DNA of 64,000 bases, taken from NCBI GenBank assembly GCA_001632425.1, contig KV425592.1, forward strand, positions 1 to 64,000, in the 5' to 3' direction. The translations under genes were made by a program, and so were the position numbers. The stretch is from Neolentinus lepideus HHB14362 ss-1 (taxonomy: Eukaryota > Basidiomycota > Agaricomycetes > Gloeophyllales > Gloeophyllaceae). Shown one piece after another: positions 11,447 through 22,488 of this stretch. The notes under the pieces were generated by a model. The model had not been told where the DNA came from and did no database searches. It saw only the letters and a program-made list of their open reading frames with translations. Every line of letters begins with the position of its first letter. Positions within the stretch are counted from its first letter, which is position 1.

Positions 11447-11568
11447 TTGTGCTGCGGTGAGGAACTTCTCAGCCTCCTCTGCACCTCCCTTGATTCTGAA
11501 GGAGATCATCCCGCTGTATAGGAAGCCTGCAGCATCCTTTGGTAAACTCGACGAGACAAAGAACCAGA
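11447..11568 (-). pseudogene. Decayed fragment of cystathionine gamma-lyase
   Basis: On the minus strand this stretch reads LPKDAAGFLYSG then MISFRIKGGAEEAEKFLTAA. It corresponds to LPKDPEGFPYGG then MISFRIKGGAEEADKFLTAA in the intact lyase (about 7450-7560). At DNA level the likeness continues to the CTCGACGA and GACAAAGAAC words, with a small internal deletion. No start, PLP lysine or C-terminus remains, so it cannot encode an enzyme. Its place and orientation relative to SDR3 are the same as those of the intact lyase relative to SDR2. Confidence 0.9.
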
Positions 11569-12011
11569 TGGCGGCGCAATACTAGAGACAAATGATAGGC
11601 TACAGTGCAGAAGACTTGGACTGTGTCGTAGACCCGACAGTACGAGGTAAGGACGCAAGTACGCCGTGGGACACGCCCCCCTTCTCGGCCAACAGGCTTT
11701 TGCGGAGAATTTGGTATGATTTCTAACTTTCCGGGAAAGGTCTGCTCTATAACTTGAACAGACTTGGACCGGACTCAGTGGACCTTGAACTTCAAGCTTA
11801 AGCTCTGACAATAGAACTCCGACATCTTGATCGCAAAATTCAACAGATGCAATTTCAATCAACCAAAGGCCCTTGGCTTGACAATCGGAGGCTATGAATG
11901 AAAGGGCCATAGCCTTTCTCCCCCATTCTCGAACATTCGAAAGCAGATGTATTTTTGGTTCACTATTCGTCAAGTCATCGCCTGCCAATTGCAACTGCCA
12001 AATTGTACGCT

Positions 12012-12040
12012 GACTGTGACGAGGACTGTGACGAGGACTG
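12012..12040. repeat. Short tandem repeat, 12-base unit
   Basis: GACTGTGACGAG twice in tandem followed by a partial third unit, in the SDR3 upstream region. Confidence 0.8.
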
Positions 12041-12427
12041 AGCGCCCCCTGGAATGATTTACTCTAACTGACGGTGTAGATTTCGTTAATATCCAGAGTC
12101 ATTCATTCCGAGCCGGTTTCGCGCCTTAGCAGCATTGACAAAGATGCTCATTGATGCCCACGCTCATGGCCAGTTACGTGACAGTACTCAAAGCAGACCA
12201 TGCTAATCATACTTGTTTCAATCTAAGCGCAGCGTTCATTATGCCGCGACTGCAGAAGAACTGGTCATATCTCGAAAGAGCGAGTGCCGATACGACTCGT
12301 CATATTCCAGGCGACGGTCATAGTGAATTATCAATCCCCGAAAGGTCGGGCTTTGCACCAATTGTGCCTAAACGACTCCCACCTCCAGAAACATCCTTAC
12401 TTTTCCGAGTTCGCAACCACATTTTGG

Positions 12428-12435
12428 TATAAAAG
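12428..12435 (+). promoter_or_regulatory. TATA box of SDR3
   Basis: TATAAAAG, 53 bases upstream of the SDR3 ATG, with the same flanking block as in front of SDR2. Confidence 0.6.
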
Positions 12436-12480
12436 GTCACCTTCAGCCATCCGTATTCTCCAGTCAAGTCTTCCTTCGAA

Positions 12481-13616
12481 ATGGCTGACCTCAGAGCCTT
12501 AAAGCTTGCCGATCTTACTGGGCGCGTAGCCCTTGTCACTGGAGGTGGGACTGGAATGTAAGTCGTATCTTTATTGGTGATCCATGCAGTGACCCAAGTG
12601 TGCCAGAGGCAATGCTATTGCTCGTGGATTAGCTGCCAACGGCGCAACGGTATACATTGTTGGCAGACGAAAGGAAGTACTAGAGAAGGCAGCTATGAAC
12701 GCGTCTTTAGCTGCCTTGAAGCTCATACCGTCAGCACGGCCACAAGCATTGCCGTGCATGAACTAATCAGGTTATAGCCTAGTGATGGACGTGACCGACA
12801 AGGATTCCATTCGCTCAGTTGCGCAAGTTATCAAGGACAAGGAGGCAAAGCTGCACATCTTGGTCAACAAGTAGGTCATCCAGTTATCTCTATTTACCTT
12901 CTGACTAATCCTCCGCTAGTGCTGGTCGGCTGGGACCCAGCGGCAGAATTGCGGTCGACCCAACTGTACGGGAGCGCGTGAATATAGAGAGTTATGCCCA
13001 GGATCGCTTTGACCCTCAAGACTTCAGTGAATGGAGCGACACGTACCAAACAAATGTAGCCTCGATTTTCTTCGTTACTTACGCGTTTCTTGGGCTCTTG
13101 GAAGCTGGTGCCCGTGACCTGGGTGCGGGAGAAACCACGAGCATCGTGAACATCTCAAGTTGTGTCGCCACGTCTCATATGCCTATCGGAATTGTGAGTG
13201 ATTGTACCTCGTAGTCCTCTGCTACCTCCCATTCACTTGATGTACAGCATTGCTATCTTTCGACCAAGGCTGCCGTGAACCATCTTTCCGTCTCGATGGC
13301 CACTGAGTTCGCACTGAAGAAGATCCCTGTCAGGGTGAACGTTGTGGCACCCGGCCATTTTGTGTCCGAGATGACTGACCCGGTTACGGAAGAGGTAGTC
13401 GAGATAGATCAGCCTATGCTTGGCGTTATATCGCCGTTCCCTATCAAGCGCCACGGAAGGTAAGTCCCCTAGTTTAGAACCATCGATGCGGAGCTCATGT
13501 ATCTGTATAGAGAGGAAGAGATGACAATGTGCATTTTGTCTCTGGTGGCTTCGGCTGGATACACCAATGGACAGATCATCACGCTCGACGGAGGCTTCAG
13601 CCTTGTCAATCCCTAG
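12481..13616 (+). CDS. Short-chain dehydrogenase/reductase (SDR3)
   Basis: Six exons (12481-12557, 12607-12729, 12778-12870, 12920-13193, 13248-13459, 13511-13616), each the same length as its SDR2 partner, giving about 294 residues. It reads MADLRALKLADLTGRVALV then TGGGTGIGNAIARGLAANG, with VNNAG, VASIFFVTYAFLGLLEAG, IVNISSCVAT, YLSTKAAVNHL, VRVNVVAPGHF and a C-terminal TLDGGFSLVNP. All introns have GT-AG ends. The segment after the NNAG loop (RLGPSGRIAVDPTVRERVN) differs most from SDR2 and may change the substrate pocket. It is a tandem duplicate of SDR2; function is an NAD(P)(H) oxidoreductase, substrate unknown. Confidence 0.9.
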
Positions 13617-14450
13617 ATAATTGATCTGAGAGGGTCGTCGTGTCGTACTTACCCTGCAGTTTGAATGCCTTGTGATCAGTGATCTCACGATATTGTATCA
13701 TAGGCCGTTAGTCCTTGGCCAATTGTTGTGTTCGTTTGGAGGGATGTATTACAGTCTACAGTCTCGAACATCTGGCGAATGCCCGACCCTCCGCACCTTC
13801 AGGATGACCATGACCTTCTATGGTCTGGAATGATATCATGGTGTGTAATAATTCTTCTATCCAAAGACTAGAAGGCCGGCATCTGGACTTTGGCGCGCGT
13901 CGGCGTCCTTCAAAGTCCAATTTTCCTATTAAAATCCATGGGAACCTGTTCGTTTTCTACTGTTCACTAGAAGTTCTGGAGCTCGCAGCTTCACTTGGTT
14001 TCTTTCGGGTCGAACTGCGCATGAACTTGGTATCCTAGTAATTGTCTTCGTTTGTACGAGGTGACTTCCTCGTTGGAGCGACCACACTAGACTTGTAATC
14101 GACGTCTCCTCAATTCGACCGAGTAGGTGAGCAACGCGGGTCTTCATAGGGCATCAGTTCTAGTCCAACTTGAAGTTACTGCGAGCGTCCTCAGAGTACA
14201 AAGTCCACTTCTCCCGATCCTCTAACACAGACGTATACCCATCCTGGAAATCGGTTGTGAGCGCAAGGTAGACATTTATATATGGTCTGTCCGACTGTGC
14301 GGGCGCATCAGCCTAATGCAAATGATCCGTTGCCACGTGTGGACAAGTTGAACTTGGTTCGTGTCCTTGACTGAGCCGAACGCGACACTCAAATGTCTGA
14401 GTGCTACTTTCAACCATTCGGTGGTCGGACACCTTCTCTACTGTTGATTC
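13617..14450. other. Intergenic 3' flank of SDR3
   Basis: No gene supported. The first ~670 bases are the 3' part of duplication unit B; the remainder is the upstream region of the F-box gene. Confidence 0.55.
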
Positions 14451-16025
14451 ATGCCTTGCGCAAGCCTACCTGCGGAACTCTGGTCGTATATATTTGACGT
14501 GGCTACTGAAGAACCTGTTCTCTCGGATTGCTCTATACCTACTGCCTGGGATGAGTCTATATGGTTTAGGACCATGTTCGGAGAATGGGCACTGAAACCA
14601 CCTCATGAAAGAGTCAACGAGGTCCAACGGAAGAGCTATGCAACGAAGAAAGTGCGCTTCTACTCTTCACCTTCACTAATATTCTGGTCGTTGATTCAGC
14701 GATTCCAGGCTATTGTTTCAACCAGCAAAGTCTGGAGGCAGATCGGTTCAGAACATCTCTTCAAGTATATCTTCATAGAACGACCATCGCAACTTCGCTT
14801 GCTATGCGAATTGCTAGACAAGGATTCGTCTCGGGGATGGTGGACGAAGCGGTTCCATTTAGTGAGATTCTTCCGTGAAGACAAGGCGCAGGGAGATAAG
14901 CATGCGTCCGTAGATGCTCTGGAAGACCACTTGATATCCATCATACGGAACATGCCAAACCTCCAGATATTTGGGGTCAAGTGGCCACTTGGCAACTCGT
15001 TTGGACCCGTAGCGGACGCCCTGTGCACGTTCTGCTCGCACACATTGCGCACAGTCCATTGGTCCGTTTCAGTTTCGTATTTGTCCAGGGTAATATGGGC
15101 TTTGGCTTCGCTCCCCAATTTGGGCACCGTCGCCATCGACTTCCAAATCCCGACTGCTCCTGTCCGCCTCGGCTCTGCCAGTGACTTGTCACTGACACTA
15201 CCCAACGTCGCCAAACTCTCGTTGCAGAACAGCTTTACCGAATTTGTCGAGCAGGCGGCAGGCTGGTCCATGCCTTCACTTGTCAGCGTGACGCTCGACT
15301 CCGGCGCAATCGTCGACGGTCTGCCTGACATACCTATGTTTCTGACCGCCCACGGCTTGAGCCTAACTTACCTCGATCTGAACATTATCCCCTCGATCGA
15401 CACAGCCACCATACTCACCCTCTGCCCCAATCTCCACACTTTCAGCTTCAACCCTGATTGGCCTCTCGAAACTGACCCGCTCGATGTCGACGTCGCCCGG
15501 ATCGTGAGACAGCCGCACCAACACATAACGCACATCGGGCTGCACCAGCTCCTGCACGCGTTCGGCGTCGGGTACACGGGGACGATGGACACGCGCCAGC
15601 CGTTCCGCGCGAACATCTATCGCCGCAATAATGACCTCGTCTTTGCGGCCCTCAATCAGCGGAACTTCCCCGCGTTACGCTGCGTGCGGGTGCTGAATCG
15701 CGGGCTACTTAGCGATCTGGAAAGGGCGAATGGGCCGGGAAATGGTTGCTTCGAGAGATGGGAGCGCTGGTGGAGCATCTGTTCACGGCAGAACGTGCGG
15801 TTGGAGGACTGTACTGGAGGGTTACTCGGGAATTTACCTGAGTTGGAGGACGAAGGCGAAGATGAAGACGGCACGGAGACGGTCCTGAGCGAGGACTCGT
15901 CTCAGAGGGGCGAGGAGTTTGAGGTGATTAATAGGAGCGAGCTCAGGCAGTTGTTGAACGAGTGTAGGAAGATGAATGCCACTCGGTCGGCGCCTCCGAC
16001 ACCCGTAGGAAGACAAGTGAGGTAG
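14451..16025 (+). CDS. F-box-like protein, single exon
   Basis: An uninterrupted 524-residue frame from an ATG. The N-terminus MPCASLPAELWSYIFDVATE is the F-box-type start (LPxELWxxIF) common in Agaricomycetes. A short conserved helix follows with FQAIVSTSKVWRQIGSEHLF. The body shows leucine-rich spacing typical of LRR-like folds: NLQIFGVKWPLG, SLPNLGTVAIDF, LTYLDLNIIPSI. The C-terminus is acidic (LEDEGEDEDGTETVLSEDSS), then basic. F-box proteins bind Skp1 and bring substrates to SCF ubiquitin ligases; in mushrooms these families are large and most members have unknown targets. No TM segment or signal peptide. It could also be an F-box-derived protein that no longer binds Skp1. Confidence 0.82.
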   Translation: MPCASLPAELWSYIFDVATEEPVLSDCSIPTAWDESIWFRTMFGEWALKPPHERVNEVQRKSYATKKVRFYSSPSLIFWSLIQRFQAIVSTSKVWRQIGSEHLFKYIFIERPSQLRLLCELLDKDSSRGWWTKRFHLVRFFREDKAQGDKHASVDALEDHLISIIRNMPNLQIFGVKWPLGNSFGPVADALCTFCSHTLRTVHWSVSVSYLSRVIWALASLPNLGTVAIDFQIPTAPVRLGSASDLSLTLPNVAKLSLQNSFTEFVEQAAGWSMPSLVSVTLDSGAIVDGLPDIPMFLTAHGLSLTYLDLNIIPSIDTATILTLCPNLHTFSFNPDWPLETDPLDVDVARIVRQPHQHITHIGLHQLLHAFGVGYTGTMDTRQPFRANIYRRNNDLVFAALNQRNFPALRCVRVLNRGLLSDLERANGPGNGCFERWERWWSICSRQNVRLEDCTGGLLGNLPELEDEGEDEDGTETVLSEDSSQRGEEFEVINRSELRQLLNECRKMNATRSAPPTPVGRQVR

Positions 16026-16362
16026 GGTCTTGGTGTACATGTTACAATTGCACATACGGAATGCTACGTAGTATACATTTTCGATATGCAGACGCGAGGT
16101 AACTGTTCGAAAGGATTTCGCTACAGATGCAAAGAAGGTAAAAGCAAAAGGAGTCACCCCTGGCAGCGCGAAGGAGGACATGGTTGCAAACGTATTGTAT
16201 CTCATTCATTTACGTCTGGACTTTCGAAAAGGGTCATTAGAGAGCCGAAAAGTTGAGACGATATCAATGGCAGCGTCGAAGCTCCAGGACCTTCGATTTC
16301 TTGCAGATAACTTCTACTTGCTCCGGTGGTTACACTGAGGCGGGATGTTCTGCAATTTGAAT
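16026..16362. other. Intergenic
   Basis: No gene seen between the F-box gene and the F-box relic. Confidence 0.5.
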
Positions 16363-17310
16363 CTATCCAGGATCAGTTGACGAAGTTCCCAGAAATATGT
16401 GAAGAAGGCATTGAAGATGCAGCTGCCCTCGTAGATCGGGATATCCGATGGTCTTGGCCTTGAACCCAGCCGTGCGGAATTCCTTTGGGTGAAGCGCTTG
16501 CAGTCTGGGGGCGCCGAGAAAACAGAGAATATCTATCCCAGGCTCGGGAGTAGTCACTTCGACCGTCGCGAGGTCGGGCCTCTCGATCCTGCAGCCACTG
16601 CCGAAATGATGTTCTTGAGCAATGTCCGGTACCTAAGGCCTATGCCAGGAGGAGACTTTCAAGTTGGCACATGCTTCCAGAATATTCAGGAACTGTCCAA
16701 TGGCAGTACGGATACGTGCCGAGCGTCCGCGTGAGACCGCAGCACGGTCAACTTGACCAAGATCGATCTGTCAAAGGTGAGGAAAGCGACGAGTAGTTGC
16801 GGCTCCGTTAAAGAGAGACAGTTCAGCTTCCATGGAAAATTCTACTTGTCGCAGTCAGCCGTACGCCATGGGTCGAACAGATCGTGCCAGTTAAGTCTGA
16901 GAGTTTCAAGAGCGGGCGCAGGCCTCCGCTCACAGGCCTTGCCCACGACACTAAGTTTGTTTGACAGGCAACAGTGTGATGCCTTTCGCGTGCAAGATGT
17001 CCAGAGATCGTAAACGAGGGAGATGCCCTGCGAGCGCACCAATAACTGAAGCCATAGCTGACCGAGAAACGTACTGACCATAGAGCCTGATGTCGAAGGG
17101 CAAACTTCGCAGGCGCTCCGCGCAAAGGATTGTGGTCGCACCAATTTGACCGGTGTCCGGAGTTCGGGAGAGCTCTCCACGACATCCCACCAGTACCTGC
17201 GCACGAGCATGAGGTTGTTTATGTCACCAGGGCGTTCTGAATCGTGCGCAGGCGAGAAAATATAGCCCCAGACCTGAACAGGGAACTCGGGGGATTCTTG
17301 TAAGGCTCTA
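16363..17310 (-). pseudogene. Degenerate F-box protein gene
   Basis: On the minus strand the pieces of an Agaricomycete F-box protein follow in the right order but in different frames. First comes FPVQVWGYIFSPAHDSERPG with INNLMLVRRYWWDVVESSPE. After a frame change come LRSLPFDIRLYGQYVS and LPRLRSLDILHAKG. After another change come PAPALETLRLNWHDLFDP and, near 16400-16550, PEPGIDILCFLGAPRLQALH. At least two frame changes are not at GT-AG sites, and there is no clean start. I read it as a frameshifted relic, but a strongly spliced gene cannot be fully excluded. It is not a copy of either neighbour at DNA level as far as I can see. Confidence 0.6.
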
Positions 17311-19561
17311 ATCAGTTAGCACAGCGGGTTAGCTCGGTTGACGTGGTGACAAGAGGAATAGTTCGCACCGAGATTATGGAGCGTAAAATTTTGACGCTGA
17401 TGACGATCGATAGGGATAAGCGAGGACAAGGGCGAGGAAGGACGACGCGTCTCAGAGCTAACAATGCTGTGGCAAGCTGATCGCTCAGGCGCAGCCATGC
17501 GAACGGATTGGGAAGTGCATGCCGAGTTATTATTATCGACCTTCATTAGGGAAAAAGATGCATCGTGATTAAACGGCGAGAACGCACAACCAACTGCTGG
17601 AGATCGTCTGGAGGAAGGCCAGTTGTTCTTTGACCTGTACGTGGTGGACCGTCGACTCTGGAATTCCCTAGTGCAGCGATGTTCCGCCAGAGTGGCTGGC
17701 ACGAAGGAAGAGGTAGGGCGAAGAAAGATTGGCAGCAGCTCAAGGCCCATTCTATTATTTTCGCTCCCGCGTCCTTTGTTCTCTTCTTCCGGTCCTAAAT
17801 GGGGGAATGTGAAGGTGGATGCATTCCCTGCTGCAGGTCTCGAACACCGGCGGATCATCGGATCGTGCCAAAATATAGGTGAAAATAGGAAGGCTGGATA
17901 GCTGAAAAGCTAAGAAAGTAAAAAGGAAGTTTATTTTCCGGAAAAAAGGAGCAGAACGATACCTGAAATAACTGGAATTAATTCTGGAACAGTGGCTGAG
18001 CAAGACTGAGACTCAAGCAGGAGGGGAAGGAGATAGCAGCTGGAAGAATTGACAGACCCCGCCAGAACGGCCGTGCGCATTAAAGCTCATCAACCCGTGC
18101 TGAGGTAGGAAGGGCAATAAAGGGAAAATATCAGAAGCGTCTTACTTTAGAAATCCTGATTATAAGATCACGGAAGACAGTCTCTACCCCCCTCAATTTA
18201 ACAGACGAACGACACACTGAAAGGATTTATACCAGCGACGAAGATATCATGCGCTGTAATACTTGGTTGACAGGCGCCACAGGCATCGGACAATGGTATA
18301 GCTCGATTGAAGCTGATATACTTATGCGCTCGTCTATTGATCGTTGGCAGACAATGTTCCAGGGAGGACCAGCATGTTGAGGTGAGAAGGAAATCATCGG
18401 ACAACACGCAACGCTGAGCCACAAATGCAAATAAAGCCAACGTTGGCAACGGGCAGCTGCAGTGCTTGAGAGTGCTTGTCTCGTGACGTTTGAGCCTCAA
18501 ACTTTCCATGTTTCTTGCTTGTCATGAGCTGAGCTACACATGCGTTACTGTGTACTAACTTCTCTTGTAAGCCTCTATCGGGATCACCGTCGATGGCGTC
18601 CGAAATAAGAGAGGCAATGTCCTGCGACCCGCGACTTTCTTGGGACGGATATGGAATAAGAAATCCTTTCATCTCTTCTGATCGCACGAGTCCTTCAGAG
18701 TCTAGCGAGAGCATTCTTCTCGACTTTATCACGGATGGGGCACGCCCCGTGGGCCCAGAGGGGAGCGTTTGGCTGGCGCGTACGCGCTCTTTACTTCCTT
18801 GCGAATCGATACTATGCTCTATGGTTTAGGGATGAGCTGTCTTGTACTCGGGCACCGCGTGGTTTAAGATGTCATGCGAAATATCTACCGGCTATGGCCA
18901 AAATTGCTTTGTTCGCCCGGTAGGTCACGATCATATGGTTTATCTTCGTATCATGCTCATCGATGTCGCGGCTCAGGCTCAGGCTGAGAGATTTGTCATC
19001 ATACCGAGGACGTAATTACTTTGGAGGAACCCAGGGTTCGCCTCTTGCTCTGCATCGACGGAGCCACTCGCAGTCGACGCATCTCGCGGCCCTGTGTCGA
19101 GCTCTTCTCTACCTAGCGAACGAAGTCTATCAACTTCTGGATGATTTATTTTATTATCCATGCAGCCGAGATTTTCCAATCCGGCAGGTGGGGAGATGTA
19201 CCTTTATTTCTGTGAGTGATAGGCTCCTCGTCCCATCACCAAAATATTTATTTAATACTATTTTCTTCGCGGCATCTAAGCAACGGCAAACAAACCGTCG
19301 CGCTGCCCAGCAGTATCGCCCCCATCCTACCACTATTATCTCACTGCTCGGAGAGTCTCAGTGTAGCTGTCGAATAACATGGTCGCCGTCTACCAGGCAT
19401 CGTCGCCATCGATAAGGAGAGGGGGACAACCTTTTTCTTGAAGGATTTTCACGTCTTGGATGGGCGACGGTGGGTCTGCGGATCAGGCCCAGAATGGATG
19501 CCGGTTGAAGTCAACTAAACATGCCGACGCGTGACTTGCCACAAAACCACAGCTGCTGTGG
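17311..19561. other. Long stretch without a supported gene
   Basis: About 2.2 kb with only short, motif-free open frames. Near 18735-18890 (+) a short frame reads RVRALYFLANRYYALWF, reminiscent of the first transmembrane segment of DUF6533 proteins, but nothing else of that family is visible around it. The rest may be decayed coding sequence or plain intergenic DNA. Confidence 0.45.
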
Positions 19562-19569
19562 TATAAAAG
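19562..19569 (+). promoter_or_regulatory. Putative TATA box of the second F-box gene
   Basis: TATAAAAG about 120 bases before the ATG at 19690, following a CAGCTGCTGTGG segment. Confidence 0.45.
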
Positions 19570-19689
19570 TCGCGTCGGCGCTCCCCTCTTTCCCAACAGC
19601 TTGATCTCCTACCACGACGACCTGAGTTTTCTCCAGTCCGTTCATCAGTTCTCTCTTGTCTCGCCCTATACTAACCGTACACGGTACAG

Positions 19690-21544
19690 ATGTCTGCCAA
19701 AACACACGAGGACATACCGGGCGAGATGTGGCTAGATGTCTTCGGACGCTGCCTCGGACCTTCTCCTCGCGACATCCAACTGTGCTACCTGTCCCAGGTA
19801 TGCAAGCGCTGGAATAAGCTCGTGACGGAGGCTCCAGAGCTATGGGATCATGTTGTTCTTTCTGGGGACCGTGATTTCAACGACGATGCCAAAATCCGCA
19901 TGTACGTGAGCCGATCCAAGCAGATGCCTCTGAGCATCGAGCTTCATGGTTCTGGAGTGGATTCCGAGAAGATATCACGCGTCGCTAACATCGTTGGCGG
20001 AGAAGCATCTAGAATTCGGGCCATAGAGATCGCTCACGACGATATTTTGACGCTGTCTCAGGCTCTCGACATCATAGGTCTACATGAGAATGGATCTACT
20101 CCCCGCCGTTTCGAAGAGCTTCAGGACCTCAGGATCCGCTGGACGCGGGTTTTCCCCAGCCTGCCTGCTTGGGATGAGGACTTTCCTGGGGATGAGGACT
20201 TTACCTGCGAGCCTGCAATCTTCTCGAAGTCGGAGAACTTAACAAACCTTGCCATTCCGTTGGGTTTCATCTTCATCAGGGAGGCCGTCTTCTGGGAGAA
20301 GCTGACATCGCTGGAGATATCCGATGAGCCCGGCCAAGAAATCGGCGAAAATTTCGAGATTCTGCACAGTGTCCTGAACATTCTCGAGGCATGTGTGTCC
20401 CTGGAACACTTCGCGTTTCATTGTACTCGCCGTCTGGGAATCCAACTCGTCCACAGCCCGACGACCTCGGCCCGTCATTTGGAAGTTCGCATAAGGACTG
20501 TGCAGATGCCATACTTACGATCCATCGACCTTGTCGTCCCCTCCATCGGCCTCGACGTCCTTGGAGCCATTAGAGCACCTGGCCTACAGACCTTAAAGTT
20601 GAAGGATGACCGCGGCGGCCGCATGCGTTCCTGGACTTTGTACGATTCGAACTCGCTTTTTACACTCTTGCGCCGGTGGATACACACGTGTAACGGTCTA
20701 GACGTGGCGAGTTTTCACGGATTCATGGATGCCGGATTTGTAAGGAAGCTGCAGCGAGTATTCTGGGACATTGAAGTCTCGCGTGTCACCTTCGTTGACT
20801 GCTTCCTGCCTATCTCTTATCCGTACGACAACACTCTGGATATGCCGGCATCCCGGACGGGGCAAATGACTCTAGAACTTCATCGTTGCGAGCACGACTT
20901 GAAGTATGTGCGCCACCTCGCTGATCTACTGCAAGAACGCGCACTGGAGCTGCCGGAACTCGTGATCAATGACAAGACTTATACGCTGGAGGAACTTGAA
21001 ACAATGTGGAACAGTGATGAAGGTACAATATCTCCAAACGCTCGGTCATCATCATACTAATCGTCCTTGTACATTCACAGAGGGCGGACCGGCACCCCAC
21101 ACACCTCCCCTACAGACTGGTTCGAGACCTGTACTTGGCTCTCCCTTCCAGCTAGACGATGGTATGTACTTATGCCATCATCATGTGATCATCACCCTGA
21201 CTCCTCTTGCAGACTTGATCGGGGCTCCATATCTTTGGAAGGATCTTAAAGGTAGGCAGTCTCGTTCTTATGCCACAATCCCTCTAAGTCACTCTGCAGC
21301 CTCAGACAACTCGCCTCCCTGGACCATCTCTGATTTGCCAGATTCTCCCATCCCGTCCCCGTCCATCTCAGCCTTCCAATTTTCGGCGTCGGACGGGATA
21401 CCAGAGGTTCAGCCTGAGGGAGATGAACGTCCTATCATGACAGCATCCCCTGTCGAAGATGAAGATCGTCACGATACTGCATCTCTGACGGATGAAATTG
21501 TCGTGATACCCATGAAGAGGAAGGCGAGGTCTTCGGACGCCTGA
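19690..21544 (+). CDS. F-box protein with spliced C-terminal tail
   Basis: Exon 1 (19690-21022) encodes a classic Agaricomycete F-box/LRR-like protein. It begins MSAKTHEDIPGEMWLDVFGR, followed by LCYLSQVCKRWNKLVTEAPE, which is the F-box with its usual W-x-x-L/V end, then leucine-spaced repeats such as NLTNLAIPLGF, SLEHFAFH and GLQTLKLKDD. Exon 1 could stop at 21060, but a GT donor at 21023 joins exon 2 (21081-21161) and exon 3 (21213-21544) with perfect phase. The joined form adds a Pro/Ser/acidic tail that ends in KRKARSSDA. A further 48-base GT-AG intron (from 21252) would also keep frame. The unspliced form would be about 456 residues and the spliced form about 580. Role: probable SCF substrate adaptor, target unknown. 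Confidence 0.82.
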
Positions 21545-22488
21545 TGTACTCGACGATCGACGCTTTCGGCTAGTCCCAGCACGAAGTGATGCAGTTAGCC
21601 TATTGATATCATCGCCCTGCGCGCAACTTATCCGTAACTGCATGTATGTGCTTGTATGTTCACCTTTCAAATGTCGAAGCGTCGTGTATAGTAAATACTG
21701 TAAACTTGAGCAAAGCATGATTTCATAGGGAGCTTCAGTTCTAAAACGCAGATTCTGCCGCTTTTTGAGAAAGCAGGATACTGCGCCATCGGAGACTGCC
21801 GTGGAGTGTCGGCTGTTGCCGGCTTTTGACCAATCATCTCGTCTACTTAAATGTCGCTGGATGCGACTTCCCACGCCTGAACCTGCCTGTTGTGGGTCGT
21901 GGCGTAGCTGAGTCAGCCTGCCTCGTTCGTAGCGCAGAAATCCGCTTTTTGAAAATGCAGAATCTGAACTGAATAATCACCCTAGGTTACCTTCCATGTT
22001 TAGACTTTCGCGCCACCATGGTCATCTGCTGGACCTCGTCAGGTGCGCAATTCAATCCATGTCCCAGGTCTCGGATTTGGTTCTCCTCGGCTGTTCTGGT
22101 TCACACCAGGACACCACTCGAGAGCATTCAGCAATGCTTAGTGCTCCCTGGGTTGGGTGTAGATTGGGGCGCAACACACCGTTATATAGGTCCATATTTT
22201 GGCCAACGTTCGGCCAGAACCAACGGGACACTGGTCTTGCAATGCACAACGTATTGCTACGAGATCCCGGTATGACGCCTAGGAGGTCCATATGACCTGT
22301 CCCGTCCCCATGAATGGATTAGAGACGCCGCTTTACGTCTCGGCTTCTCTGGAGCTTGTTATAAAGGTCTAGGTCAGGTCGAGTCTTCTCCTACCCAGTT
22401 CTCTACCCCGCCGTCATATAGTCAATCTGTAGAGACCTACCCATTGGAACCGTCCTACCACTCACCAGTCTATACCTTCCTTGTTGCC
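21545..22488. other. Intergenic
   Basis: Nothing recognisable in about 940 bases. A possible TATA element (TTATAAAGG) lies near 22359, about 120 bases before the next ATG. Confidence 0.5.

Larger units (their letters stand above)
11447..14290. repeat. Tandem segmental duplication, unit B (SDR3 unit)
   Basis: The second copy of the lyase-SDR unit. It has the lyase remnant, a promoter region related to 9040-9740, SDR3, and a 3' flank related to that of SDR2. The coding exons are the best preserved part; the flanks carry many indels. The copy is therefore not very recent, and selection has kept the SDR reading frame. Confidence 0.75.

Noticed and set aside
11506..11994. 162-codon open frame on the minus strand over the lyase remnant
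   Set aside because: It runs in a different frame from the recognisable lyase remnant and across the duplicated promoter, whose counterpart at 9040-9740 has no such frame.
17316..17858. 180-codon open frame on the minus strand
   Set aside because: Composition is rich in Ser, Arg and Pro with no motif, and it overlaps other frames; looks like a chance open frame.
18735..18923. Possible DUF6533 membrane-protein fragment (RVRALYFLANRYYALWF)
   Set aside because: Only one short TM-like segment fits; no neighbouring DUF6533 motif, start or splice partner is visible, so a gene call is not supported.
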